64,000 bases of DNA from Budorcas taxicolor. Taxonomy: Eukaryota > Chordata > Mammalia > Artiodactyla > Bovidae. Positions within the stretch are counted from its first letter, which is position 1, and every line of letters begins with the position of its first letter. Made by a program: the position numbers and the translations under genes. The notes beneath the pieces were generated by a model. That model made no database searches, had not been told where the DNA came from, and saw only the letters and a program-made list of their open reading frames with translations. The stretch spans positions 105,579,567 through 105,643,566 of the forward strand of contig NC_068912.1 in NCBI RefSeq assembly GCF_023091745.1. Direction: 5' to 3'. Below, piece by piece: positions 46,051-57,590 of this stretch.

Positions 46051-48679
46051 ACATCTACAGAAAAATGAACTTTTCATATGTTGAGATGGGCAAACAAAGC
46101 CATTGTCATTTGACTATTAAATTTGCTGTGTGCCTTATTATACACTAAGCTGATGAAATGGATATATATAGCATTTTTGCACTGATATAGGTTTGTGGGT
46201 TTGAGTTTGTATTGTTTTTTTTTTAAAGAATACCTTTAATCCAAGAAGCCAGAATCAAGCAGCATTAGTATTTTGGGTTATATACTTTTAAAAGCTTTTC
46301 TTATATAAATGAGATATAAGGTTAAGTTAGTTCCCCCAAATTAGATAATACCATACAAAAATACTATAAACTGTTTTGTAATCACTTAAATAATGTGAAT
46401 AATTTCCCCTATCAAATAAAGACCTACATCCCTTATAATAATTGAATGACATTCCACTGAATGGATGCAATTTTTAATGAGTCTCATACTAATGAATAAT
46501 CTCAATGTCTTCAATTTTATTCTTAACCACTGGACCACCAGGAAAATCTTCAATTTTAAAATGTTGTAAATAGCATCACAGAGAACATCCATTATGCCCA
46601 TTCCTTGGGTCACTACCCTCATTATCTCTTCCAGAACCCTCGGAATGACTTCATAAGGAGTATTATTTTGTTTGGTTTAGAAAAAAAGAAAAAGGAAACC
46701 AGATTGTTTTACATGATAAATCTTCACATTTTCAAGTTTAAAATTATAAGCAGATCAAAGAAAATTGAGGGCTGCCAGACTGTAACTTCGGACCCTTATT
46801 TTTCACCTGACTTGGTCCTGAAACACTATTAGCTATTTTCCAAATCAAAATCACCTTCAAGTTAAAAAAAAAAAAGTATGTCAACACATTTTTCAAAAAA
46901 TCTGACAGATGTTCTGAAGATAATCTCCAAAGAAGTCCCAGAAACATTCTGAGCAATGGTAACATCATTAGAATAACGAACATGGTGCTGGCGCTCAGTA
47001 AATGGCTGCTCAATAAATAAATGAATAAAATAAACCTAACAGATGAGACCATTAGTGGATTATAAATTCTCAATTATTTGTTTTATAAAAATAAATTATA
47101 TTCTCCAAAGCATAAATGAAGAACAATGGATGGTAAACTATTCTAGAGAGACCAGTGGTTAATGACGCATGTAGAATAACAACCCAGTGCCTGATGAACA
47201 GGAAGTGCTCCAAGATGGAGACTGCCTCTGTTAATACTGCTGCTGGCAATGGGACCAGATGATCTTTGAAATCACATAATCCCTAAGAGTCTATGTTAGT
47301 TTGGAAACATATATGTTCTCAGAGAAGTCCTTTCCCACTACTGGCCCAGCTAGCCTATACAAAGGATTCATTTTTTATTCATAGACTCTTTATACCAGAA
47401 CTGCTCAACTGGGCTCTACTCCACACCAATCATAACATGAAATGCTGATCAAGCATTCTCACAAACAGGGTTCCATGGCCCAATAAGTTCGAGAAACGCT
47501 GCATACTTATATTCTTTCTCTTGAAGGGCTGTACATGAACACAAACATTCTCAATACTAATTATATAGAAAAGAAATGCCTTTGGTCATTATTTTGTCAA
47601 GGATCCTTTTTTCACCCTCAAAGGTACTTACTAGCATTGTGTAAGAACTAATGTTCAATGGAACATCTTGGGAAATGCTGCTCTAGGCCAACTTACAAAC
47701 TTCAGTGGAATGAAAAGAAGACTACAGGCAAGTCTATTCTGACCACCTTCCAAAATGGTTGGGAGTTTTACACACATTATGGCATTTCCCTTTTTCATGA
47801 CAATGACACTAAATATCACCATAAATAGCAATCCTCTGCCTCTCAAATAACTGCCAACCAAGTATGCTTTGCTTCTTAAATAGGCCCCAACTTTGTCATT
47901 TGCTAATGAGCAAATTCTAAGCTACTTACCTTCAGGGTACAATAATAATTTTTGAGAGAGTTTAAGAAACACAAAAATGTTCAATTGTGCAGATAGCATG
48001 TACTTTCTTTTTTCTTTTTTAAATGGACAGATCATGCCACTGGTGAGGGGATGTTTTCTTAATACTAGGCAAAGAATCCCACTTCATTCAGACAAAGGAA
48101 TGGAAAATTTGCAGCTCCTGAGGACAGGGTTAACAGTAATTAGGGACTCTGAAAACCCTCAGTAACTCTAACAAATGTAAGCCAATGATAAGATATAAAA
48201 TACTCTATACTCCAGCATAATTTCCTGTGAGTCACTGAAGCACTTATTGAAGCACTGCTCAAGATCACTATTTTAGCTTATATTCATGAATGTGTTTAAG
48301 AATAATTCTTGAATCTGATTTATAATATACTGTCGATTTTAAATGGAACGTGTTCATTTAAATAGGATATCTTATGTGCCTTGAACATGGAGATTTGAAC
48401 CTTAATTTAAACCTTTTCTACTGGAAACATTCAAATGCAAAGGTTAGACTAGTCCCTCTCTCTAAATTGCACCTTCAGTTTATCCATGAGAAAGTGCTCA
48501 CTGTATAAAAGAAAGTACAATGGATTTAAATGAAACCTGCAGACAAGTAAGAACTTAAACCAAAATGGAAAATACAACTCCCACGCTGAAAATGATAGCC
48601 TTACTGCCAACAGGAGCATCACAGCTAAAACATGGAAAAGTGTGGAAAGGATAAATGCAGACGTAAACATGGAGAAGTA

Positions 48680-49046
48680 ATGAAAGCTAAGCGCCGAAGA
48701 ATTGGAGAAGACTCTTGAGAGTCCCTTGGACTGCAAGGAGACCCAACCAGTCCATCCTAAAGGAAATCAGTCCTGAATATTCATTGAAAGTACTGATCCT
48801 GAAGCTGGAACTTCAATACTTTGGCCACCTGATGCGAAGAACCGACTCACTGGAAAAGACCCTGATGCTGGGGAAGACTGAAGGCAGGAGGAGAAGGGGA
48901 CAACAGAGGATGAGATGGTTGGATGGCATCACCGACTTGATGGACATGAGTTTGAGCAAGCTCCGGGAGCTGGTGATGGACAGGGAAGCCTGGAGTGCTG
49001 CAGTCCATGGGGTCACAGTGTCAGACATGACTGAGTGACTGAACTG
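48680..49046 (+). mobile_element. BovB LINE 3' fragment with internal deletion
   Basis: Joins CGCCGAAGAATTG directly to GAGAAGACTCTTGAGAGTCC, missing about 20 bp seen in the copy at 45090, then runs to GTGACTGAACTG. Confidence 0.92.
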
Positions 49047-49397
49047 TAGAAAGGGTGCAGCAAATTTTGCAACCTGGCAAAAATTTCTGCAGGCAGGGAG
49101 ATTTTTTTCTTGGACCATTCTACAATGTTGTCTTTCTGCTTACTTTAAAGAAAATGTTATCCAGGTGACTACAAATCAAGCTGACAGTTCTACTTCAACT
49201 ATTTCTACAATCAGAAAAAATTTTAAATGAATATAATGCAAGTCTCTTTCTGGACATAATGATAAAACTGGTTATTCTGATTTTAACAACCATTACTCTT
49301 TGGCAAATGTGAAGACATTTTCTTCTCATAAGAACCATGACCACTCAGCACCTGGGGGTTAACAGAGGGGATTAGGAGACAACCTAACACTGAAACA

Positions 49398-49603
49398 GGT
49401 TTCCCTGGTGGCTCAGAGAGTAAAGCGTCTGCCTGCAAGGCGGGAGACCTGGGTTCGATCCCTGGGTCGGGAAGATCCCCTGGAGAAGAAAATGGCAACC
49501 CACTCCAGTACTCGTGCCTGGAGAATTCCGTGGACAGAGTAGCCTGGTAGGCTACAGCCCACAGGGTCGCAGAGTCGGACACAACAACTGAGTGATTTCA
49601 CTT
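49398..49603 (+). mobile_element. Bov-tA SINE
   Basis: Complete copy with a perfect 13-bp duplication TAACACTGAAACA at 49385-49397 and 49604-49616. Confidence 0.95.
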
Positions 49604-50792
49604 TAACACTGAAACAAATGATCCTACAACTTTGGGCATTCGTAAGTAATACTGACCTCACAGAGGTCCACTAGAAATCAGCTCCTAAATCACAATGGCA
49701 CAACTAAATCAGACTATTTCTTTCATGTCAAATGGTTGCCCCACCTCCACACCATGTAGAAATCCTACTGTACATAAAAGAGTAGATAATTACAAAGCCT
49801 CCTCATCAAGGAAGTTCTAACTGGCTGTCAGGCAGATTTTACACTATTCTCAAAAGAAAGTGCTGTGTTCTCTCCCTTATTAAGGCCCATTCAGTGACAG
49901 GCACCTACCATATGCTACTGTATTCATTTTTCATTAAGTACTTTAAGACAGGTGTTATTATTAACCACTACTTTACATAGGAAGAAACTAAGGCTCAGAC
50001 AGGTTAAGAATCTGACCCCTAGCTCCACAGAGGGTAAACACGTCACAGAGAATTCTTTCCTAGGTCTGACTCCAAGGTCAGCAGCTACAGTGGCCCCTCC
50101 CAAAGGCACTCTTTGGCCAAAATATTTTAAATCCACTTCCTCCTACAATTAATCTATTAATGTTATGTTAGGTGTTTTGAGTCTCTGTGGGAAAACACTA
50201 AAATGACCTTGTAGCCTCCCTAACTAGTCACAGTGCACGCAAGCAAAACCAAACAAACAAAATGAAAAGAGAGACTGTAAGACATCAGAGAACTCACAAA
50301 CAGTTTGCTTTGGGCACAAGAAATAGAATGGAAAAGAACAACTTGCTGGCTAAGGAATGTTCTTAGGTTGTATGCCTGAGGCTGGAATGAACCTCAAGAA
50401 GGTCGTCTGTGACCTTAACAATGCTCTCTGCTACTCTCCCTCCTGTGACTGAGGCACGCTTGTCAAAATACAATAGGTTCCTTAAGCATCATCTCTGCCA
50501 TCAAATCAGTGCTTCTACAGAAAAGGGAATGCTGTCCAGCAGAATAAGCACTGGCCTGGGAATCCATTGACTAGGAGGCTTGGCTCTACCCTGGCATAGA
50601 AGTGACCTTATCAAGGTCACCATACTTTTCAGGACTTTAGTACAAAGGGGTGTGCCTTAAAGAACCAAAGGCCACTTTCTGAGCTAAAATGCAACAGTTT
50701 TTCTTTTTCCCCTAATATTCTAAGGAGTCAAGAGAACACTTTCTAAGAGTAAGGGCGCCACAAATTGTGTAAGAATTAAGAGTTACAGACTA

Positions 50793-51040
50793 GGACTTCC
50801 CTGGTGGTCCAGTGGCAAAGAGTCCGATGGGTTTGATCCCTGGTCTGGGAAGATTCCACGTGCCATGGGTCACCTCCGCTCCTGCACCACAGCTACTGAA
50901 ACCACTGAGCCTGTGCTCTGGAGCCACAAGCCGCAACTACTGAGCCTGCGTACCCAGAGCCTGCTACTGCCACCGGACAGAAGCCCTCTCACAGCAACAA
51001 AAATAAATAATTTTGAAAAAACAGTTTCAATTTTAAAAAA
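50793..51040 (+). mobile_element. CHR-type tRNA SINE, long form
   Basis: GGACTTCCCTGGTGGTCCAG head, GGGTTTGATCCCTGGTCTGG B box and GCCGCAACTACTGAGCCTGC body, with an A-rich tail. Near-match flanks AGTTACAGACT / AGTTGCAGACT at 50781 and 51041. Confidence 0.85.
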
Positions 51041-51044
51041 AGTT

Positions 51045-51215
51045 GCAGACTTAATCTGGTCTCTGCCACTTACTTGCTGTGTGATCTTGAGCAAATTATT
51101 CAACCCTTCCGTTTCCTTATGTAAAAATTAGGGTAGTAAATACCTATTTCATACTATGTGAGGATAAAACATATTATCTATACCCTTGTTGGTTCAATGT
51201 AAGCACTCAATAAAA
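51045..51215 (+). mobile_element. MIR SINE remnant
   Basis: TCTGCCACTTACTTGCTGTG, GTGATCTTGAGCAAATTATT and GTAAGCACTCAATAAA fit MIR. The CHR SINE is inserted at its left end. Confidence 0.75.
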
Positions 51216-51316
51216 GGCAATAACCATGGCATTCTTGAATTTTATTCATATGGCTTTAGTGGCTCAGTAACTCTGAACTAAGAAATTTCAAAACTGCCTC
51301 AAAAAGACACTGACCA

Positions 51317-51524
51317 TGGCTTATCTGGTGGCTCAGATGGTAAAGAATCTGCCTGCCATGCAGGAGACCCAAGTTTGATCCCTGGGTTGGGAAGATCCCC
51401 TGGAGAAGAGAATAGCAACCCACTTCCATATTTTTGCCTGGAGAATCCCATGGACAACAAAGTCTGGTGGGCTACAGTCCATGGGGTCGCAAAGAGTTGG
51501 CCATGACTGAGCAACTAAGCACAG
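51317..51524 (+). mobile_element. Bov-tA SINE
   Basis: GGCTTATCTGGTGGCTCAGA head to GACTGAGCAACTAAGCACAG tail. Confidence 0.92.
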
Positions 51525-51599
51525 AGCACACACTATAGCCCTGAAGTAAGAGATAGACGGGCTCTAGTTTGGACATTTACAATCATCCAGCCTCCTCTT

Positions 51600-51727
51600 A
51601 CCCTGGAGAAGGAAATGGCAACCCACTCCAGTACTCTTGCCTGGAGAATTTCAAGGGTAGAGGACCCTGGTGGGCTATAGTCCACTGGATCACAAAGAGT
51701 GGGACACGACTCTGTGACTTTCATTTT
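51600..51727 (+). mobile_element. Bov-A SINE monomer
   Basis: A block only, with a perfect 12-bp duplication CAGCCTCCTCTT at 51588-51599 and 51728-51739. Confidence 0.93.
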
Positions 51728-51940
51728 CAGCCTCCTCTTTGCATTTCCTGGAGCCCACCTCTTACCTCAGCCCCACATTTCACTTTGACTCCACTTCTGT
51801 GTAAATGGGGTAAGAAATCTTGAAGCTTTTCTAGTACGATGAATCAGTTTTGACCAAATGGGAAATATGTAAGCAAATAAGGTAATGATTATTTGTCGTA
51901 AGGATTAAATAAAATGACACAGAATGAGTCTACAAAGTAT

Positions 51941-52072
51941 TCCTGGAGAAGGAAATGGCAACCCACTCCAGTACTCTTGCCTAGAGAATTCCAAGGACAC
52001 GGGCCTGGCGGGCTACAGTCCATGGGGTCACAAAGAGTCGGATACGACTGAGCGACTAACACACATACACAC
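51941..52072 (+). mobile_element. Bov-A SINE monomer
   Basis: A block with near-identical flanks ACAAAGTATT / ACCAAGTATT. Confidence 0.9.
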
Positions 52073-52225
52073 CAAGTATTAGTAGGATTTCTGCTTAGAA
52101 ACAAAGCTGATGTTCACAAGGTTTTATTATAAACTCAGATCTCCTGGGAGTTCAGGATTTCTAGGGTAATTAATTCCAAATAATAACAAGGCCCAGCGAT
52201 TGGCCATGGGTTAATGGAGAACGTA

Positions 52226-52432
52226 GGGCTTCCCAGGTGGCGCTAGTGGTAAAGAACCGGCCTCCCAATACAGGAGACTTGAGAGGCAGGTTCGATCCCA
52301 GGGTCAGGAAGATCCCCTGGAGGGCATGGCAACCCCCTCCAGTATTCTTGCCTGGAGAACCACATAGACAGGAGCCTGGCGGGCTACAGTCCATAAGGTC
52401 TCAAAGAGTCAAACACAACTGAAGTGACACAG
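52226..52432 (+). mobile_element. Bov-tA SINE
   Basis: GGGCTTCCCAGGTGGCGCTA head to CAAACACAACTGAAGTGACA. A TG/CA microsatellite has grown from its 3' end. Confidence 0.9.
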
Positions 52433-52467
52433 CATGTGTGTGCACGCATGCACACACACACACACAA
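52433..52467. repeat. TG/CA microsatellite at a SINE tail
   Basis: GTGTGTGCACGCATGCACAC followed by CA units, purine-pyrimidine alternating throughout. Confidence 0.9.
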
Positions 52468-53469
52468 TGTAGAACATATGGAGGCTAACACAGAAAGGTA
52501 TACTGGTGCTGAAGAGCTACCACCAAGAAATGCGTGCTGAATAAAAATGATATATGTATATGCCTGTCTTTGTAACCTTGTTCAGATTTGCTAAAAAAGA
52601 AACTAGCTTATGGATGTCTTAACAGTCTTCATCTTTAACTTACTGACTAAGCCAAATGAAGCTGAGACGACCAATGTACAAAATGCATGGCGTCCTATTT
52701 GCCCTCATACTTTTGACACTCATCTTCCACACTGCAGTGTCATTACAAGCATGAGGGAGGGGACCCTCACCTAATTACATAAGACTTCCAATTCACTTGA
52801 AACCTGAAGTTAAATGTTTCCTTGAAAAATTGGAATTGCAAATATTCTGTTGTATCCAGTTTTAATTTACATGTCCCTGAGGATAAGCATATCCTACAAT
52901 CACCCCAGTCTGAAAAAGGCACTAGATTTTTTGATAGGTCCCAGTGTTTGGAGACAAATGTGCTAAAGAATGGTGATGTTGGAAAAAGTTCCCCAGCGAG
53001 CTCTTTACGCTATGTACTTGGTAGTTCCTCACTGCTCGGCAGTAATCATTTCCATATATAGAAAGTCTATGGCAACAATATTTTGAAGCCTGGTTTTAAA
53101 GAATGCAGATTTTTAAACTCTCTTCACATATTTTCCCTATCACCTACCTGGGTTCAGAAAAACGCCAGCAGTTTACTATGTTAATCTCTCCCTTCACAAT
53201 AGAAACCAAGGGATACAATTTAAACACCTAGTTGAAGAAACAATATTCCATATGGTTATCATTCTGTGGTCTGAACAGTACAACAAACTCTTATTTTAAT
53301 TATTCAAATAAATACAATTTCTTACTCAAATTCTCCCACTCAATACATCCCTAACATCCAGAAGTCAAGGAAAAATGATCCACTGTGAAATGTAAAACCA
53401 CCTGAGAGTTTTGACAAGTCAGGTTTATGCTGATAGCAAGACACAGCAGATAAAACTACAAGCTTTGAC

Positions 53470-53600
53470 ATCAGGCAACTTGAATTTTAATCCCAGCTCA
53501 ACCACTGAGCAACACTGGAGAAGCTACTTAACCTCTCTGATCTTCAATTTTCTCATCTGCAATATGAGGATGTCTACCTAACAGGAAATGTGTTAAATGT
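53470..53600 (+). mobile_element. MIR SINE remnant
   Basis: AGCTACTTAACCTCTCTGAT and CAATTTTCTCATCTGCAATA match the MIR core. Confidence 0.75.
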
Positions 53601-54260
53601 ACTCCAAAATGTCAATCCCCTTCCTCTACGACTTTTCCCTTCTGTCTTGAAATTTTAGTTGCATTCGCATAAAACTGAGAAATGTGAAAGTCACAGGAGT
53701 GTCTTGAAAATGGAAATGTAATATCTATCTAAAGTTGAAAGAACCACCTAAAATAGACAAGGAAAAACAGATTAGAAAAACACAGGTTTAACAAATGTGT
53801 TTCCATGATCTCCAAACGTCAGGAGGAGCAAACGTAATACAATCCAAGTTACTACAATTCAAAGAAAAAGGAATGTACCCCCAACAAGCTGACTCTTAAC
53901 AACTCTCAATTTTTAAAAAAAAAAAGCTTTTTGAAATATGAACCACAAAGTTAACAAACCCTGTTACATAAGACAAGATGCAAGATGCTATGCACTAGCT
54001 TATTTTCACTCCAGGCTGCTTAGGAAAAAAATTTTCCTTTAGTGTGTATGAGGGTGGGTGTGCTTTTTAGACATATATAAAAGGAAATAAATGTGCCAAG
54101 ATCCAGGATCTGTCAAGCGCTCCTCCACTAAAGAGGAACCTAACAACATCCTTTCAAACAAACAACTGCCAAGTATCTGATGTTTGCTAGAAAGAGTAGC
54201 TTTGGAAACTTGGAAACTGAGCCCTGATCTGTAACTTTCCTAGAGCAGTAAAACTACATG

Positions 54261-54437
54261 GGTGTGTTAGTCACTCAGTTGCGTGGACTCTGTGATCCCA
54301 TGGACTGTAGCCCACCAAGCTCCTCTACTGGAGTGGGTTGCCATTCCCTTCTACAGGGGATCTTCCCAACCCAGGGATTGATCCTGGATCTCGGTACTGC
54401 GGGCAGATTCTTTACCATCTAAGCCACAAAACTTCCT
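54261..54437 (-). mobile_element. Bov-tA SINE (inverted, diverged)
   Basis: Plus strand GGACTGTAGCCCACCAAGCT, GGGATCTTCCCAACCCAGGG and TCTTTACCATCTAAGCCAC. Several internal deletions. Confidence 0.88.
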
Positions 54438-55224
54438 ATAGAACATCAAAAACTAGCAGCATGGTCCTGAGACCCCATCATCTGTGACTACTCTCTTAAT
54501 ATGATTCCCAAATCTGAAAGTTTCCCCAAATGCTTCTACTTTTTCACTCCTAAAGCTCTGTCACTATTAAATGCTGTGCCCCCTAGGCTGGGCATTGTTA
54601 TTAAGAACAAGCACACCTATCCAATAGATTGCCTCCCTCTCAGCCTGTATTTACTTCTTCCTCACACCATAACCACAGCCCTAATCTGGTAACTACGGAC
54701 TCCAGGGTTTCACCAAAACCTGTGTTTCAGCACTGGCACTCTCTAGCAAAATTCCTGATCTGATCCTATTGTTCATCGGATATGTCTCTAGGGCCCTGAT
54801 GCCCTCTCTTTCTATACTATGCTCTCAGATTTGGCATGTGTGGACATCAGGGTCATTCCCTGTGTTATATACTCCAAGTCTAGCACCCCTGGATCTCAAA
54901 GATCCTCTCAACCTGTAACTCAGGTTTCAGCGTTTCCAAGCCTGGCACCCTTGTGGGCTTAAACGCCCCTATCCCAGACCATGCTCGTTACACGGAGGGC
55001 ACCTCTGGAATTTGGAGTGCCTCCCACTCCCAGCCACGCATTGGATACTCCTGAAGTACTTGCCAGACCATCACCCTCTCTCCCGGCTTAAGGCCTCTAG
55101 GCTCGCCCCCAACTTCCACCGCACGCCTGCGCTGTAAGTGGTCATCGCCCGGCAGCCCGAGACCAAGACGCGTGCATCCCCACCGCCTGATTCCCTGACA
55201 ACCCCTAGGCCGGAGCCAGCGCGA

Positions 55225-55303
55225 CCAATAACGTGCCAGGTCCTCGGCCTCCCCGCCACCGACCAATCACGAGCGAGCCCCCCCGCCGTCGCCTTCCGCC
55301 AAT
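55225..55303 (+). promoter_or_regulatory. Triple CCAAT-box cluster in the CpG island
   Basis: GACCAATAAC, GACCAATCAC and GCCAATGGG place CCAAT pentamers at 55225, 55263 and 55299, spaced 38 and 36 bp apart and all on the plus strand. NF-Y, whose gamma subunit this gene encodes, is the known CCAAT binder. From the plus-strand view they would lie about 80-170 bp upstream of a start near the CATGGCGG at 55391. From the NFYC view they lie inside intron 1. Confidence 0.75.
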
Positions 55304-55498
55304 GGGAGAAAGCCCGCGAGCCGGGCCGACAAGGCGCACGGACCCCACGAGCGCGACGGCGGCGACAGCGGCGGGCCAGGGAGAACACAACATGGCGGTG
55401 GGCAGGCCGGACCGAACTACAGCAGCAGCCACGCGAGGGAAGTGAGGTCTCCGCCGAGGGCGGGAAGCGCCGCCCCTCCCCCCGCGACTGCCGCTCAC

Positions 55499-55700
55499 CT
55501 CTCCCCCGCCCTCCCGCGGACGCTCCCGCACACTCACACGCCTCGGCTCAGAAGTCCAGGGAAGAGCAGGAGCCGCCCCCGCGCTCCGGCGGAGTCGGGC
55601 AGTGCAGAGGCCTGGGCACGACGGAGGGGAGGGGGAAGCGTGCGTCACGGAGAACGGAGCGCGCGCTAAGCCGGGGTACAAACAAGATGGCGGCCACGCC
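55499..55700 (-). other. NFYC: Probable untranslated first exon of NFYC (distal)
   Basis: On the minus strand the best donor in the CpG island is GGGAGAG followed by GTGAGC, ending an exon at 55499. A second, weaker donor (GCGT then GTGAGT) lies about 40 bases upstream, near 55534-55539. Coding exon 1 begins with only eight untranslated bases after its acceptor, so an upstream non-coding exon is required, and this is the natural candidate. The right-hand boundary given here is arbitrary: the start site should fall between the donor and the TCTCGCGAGA palindrome at 55791. The first intron would then span roughly 34.5 kb. Confidence 0.5.
55684..55694 (+). promoter_or_regulatory. YY1 site AAGATGGCGGC
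   Basis: The 11-mer is an exact match to the known YY1 consensus that sits just downstream of many housekeeping start sites, usually oriented with transcription. Its plus orientation is opposite to NFYC and agrees with a rightward antisense transcript. Confidence 0.7.
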
Positions 55701-55790
55701 GTTTGCACTGTCTCCCCCCGCTTCCCCTCCCCCTCCCTTGGCGCCTTGGCTCCTAGTGTCTTTAATGCGCAGAAGCCTAGTTGCTTGAAG

Positions 55791-55800
55791 TCTCGCGAGA
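55791..55800. promoter_or_regulatory. TCTCGCGAGA palindrome (BANP/Kaiso-type CGCG element)
   Basis: This is a perfect ten-base palindrome at the right shoulder of the CpG island. The motif is known as a strong, methylation-sensitive core-promoter element bound by BANP (and linked to ZBTB33/Kaiso), usually close to transcription starts of housekeeping genes. Its position upstream of the candidate first exon fits activation of NFYC, though a palindrome cannot show direction. Confidence 0.75.
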
Positions 55801-56956
55801 ATTGAGAAGGGGCGACGACTTGGTGAGACTTGAGCCATCTGACCCCGCCCCCTTTAGAGTCCAGAGGTATCTAGCGGGGTCCTAGATAGCGTATTCAGCC
55901 TTTGTGGACCTCTGCTATGGTCCGCGTGCTTTTGAGTTTTAGGAGAATAGATAGTTTTTCGTGGGTTTGTTTGTTTTTTACGGAAGTAACAGCTGGAGGA
56001 TGGAGGGCGGCATGAGGCATGCCAGATTAAGTGCGCCGTTAAAGAAGACAGCTGCCAGTACCGTAAAAGGGGATTTAAAACTGTAAAGATACACTTCAGA
56101 ATAAAGAACAGCACTTTCCTAGAATGGTCACCTGGTAACTTTACGTCTATATGCACATTGTTTTTGTCACTTGAATGCAGAATTAAAACTTCTTTCAAAG
56201 CAGTTGGAAACTGAACTGCAACCAGCATTCGTTTTCATACTTTACCGCTTTAATCTCAACTACTTAGTCCGAAGGCATTAGCATTATTTCTGTTTTATTG
56301 GTGATGAAGTTGAAGCGCCAAAATGTTAAGTAACTTAATGAAGGCTCCGCAGCTAGTTAATGGCGAAACTCGGTTTGAATAGTCAAATCTGTATATAAAT
56401 ACATCTAATATATATTGAGTAGAATCATCCACAATGAAACTGTGCGCTAGGTTGCAAGCACAAATAAGACTGCTTTTGCTGGTGTTTACCTTGAAGTTTA
56501 CAAATGACTTTTCTGAGACTTGTTTTGCAGGGGTTCTCAACAATAAAATCAATACACTATTATTATTTCCTTCCTTTGAGTTTATGACCCTAGTGATAAA
56601 GTTGTTGAGAATAATGGAATAAATCCTTGACTTGAATTCAGGAAAATTGTTTTCAAATCCAGCCTTAATAAATCTCACTTCATGCATTCAATAAATATTT
56701 GATGAATAAATAAAACCTGACTAGTTACAAGACACTTGAGTTCACTAAGTCTTGTTGATTTCTTCATCTGTAAAGTGATCTAATTCCTACCTCAGAGTGT
56801 CAGGGATATTGAATGAAACAGTTTAAGGGAGAGTGCTTTGCAAAAGAATTTCAAAGTAGTGATAATGATGTTTTCAGACATGAGAAATGGCATAAAAATT
56901 AAAAACAGACTCAAGAAACAGTATGTTGAGATAAATAAGCTTAGCTAATGGGGAAA

Positions 56957-57228
56957 CGGAGAAGGCTATGGCACTCCACTCCAGTACTCTTGCCTGGAAA
57001 ATCCCATGGGCGGAGGAGCCTGGTAGGCTGCAGTCCATGGGGTCACTAAGAGTTGGACATGACTGAGCGACTTCACTTTTACTTTTCACTTTCATGCATT
57101 GGAGAAGGAAATGGCAACCCACTCCAGTGTTCTTGCCTGGAGAATCCCAGGGTGGGGGAGCCTGGTGGGCTGCCGTCTATGGGGTCGCACAGAGTCGGAC
57201 ATGACTGAAGTGATTTAGCAGCAGCAGC
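56957..57228 (+). mobile_element. Bov-A2 SINE
   Basis: Two A monomers joined by CACTTTCATGCATTGGAGAA, ending in CAG units. Perfect 10-bp duplication AATGGGGAAA at 56947-56956 and 57229-57238. Confidence 0.95.
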
Positions 57229-57379
57229 AATGGGGAAAAGCTAGGTAAGTCTTTTTACAAATATTTATTGAACAATTTTTACATATACTATGCTTATGAA
57301 AGAGAAGTAAAAATGTGCAGGGACAACATAGGTTAGTAGTATTAGTTATTATTATTATATTTAAGTATTGGCAGCAGAT

Positions 57380-57590
57380 GGGCTTCCCTAGTGGCTCAGC
57401 AGTAAAGAGTCCGCTGCCTATGCAGGAGTCATGGGTTTGATCCCTGGGTGGGTAAGATCCCCTGGGAGAGGGCATGGCAACCCACTCCAGTATTCTTGCC
57501 TGGGAAATCCCATGGACCGAGGAGCCTGGTGGGCCACAGTCCATGGGGTCCCAAAGAGTTGGACACTACTGAGCGACTTCACTTCACTTT
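57380..57590 (+). mobile_element. Bov-tA SINE
   Basis: GGGCTTCCCTAGTGGCTCAG head to CTACTGAGCGACTTCACTTC tail. Confidence 0.92.

Larger units (their letters stand above)
52470..55000 (-). other. NFYC: NFYC 5' intron, part nearest the CpG island
   Basis: Non-coding sequence with a MIR remnant (about 53470-53600) and a diverged inverted Bov-tA (54261-54437). Nothing else is recognisable on either strand. Confidence 0.65.
55060..55860. promoter_or_regulatory. NFYC: CpG island, distal NFYC promoter with probable divergent/antisense transcription
   Basis: GC content and CpG density rise abruptly from about 55060 and fall after about 55860, unlike the AT-rich introns. Visible elements are CCAAT boxes on the plus strand at 55225-55229, 55263-55267 and 55299-55303; GC boxes (for example CCCCGCCCCC near 55843); a YY1-type AAGATGGCGGC at 55684-55694; a weaker CATGGCGG at 55391-55398; and the palindrome TCTCGCGAGA at 55791-55800. 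NFYC runs leftwards from here. The CCAAT boxes and ATGGCGG sites point rightwards, so the island probably fires in both directions. Human has an annotated antisense RNA at this position (NFYC-AS1, recalled). Exact start sites cannot be read from sequence. Confidence 0.85.

Noticed and set aside
55138..55788. 216-codon plus-strand ORF in the CpG island
   Set aside because: GC-rich, Arg/Pro/Ala-biased frame caused by absence of AT-rich stop codons; overlapping long frames exist on both strands (also 55205-55708 minus). No domain seen.
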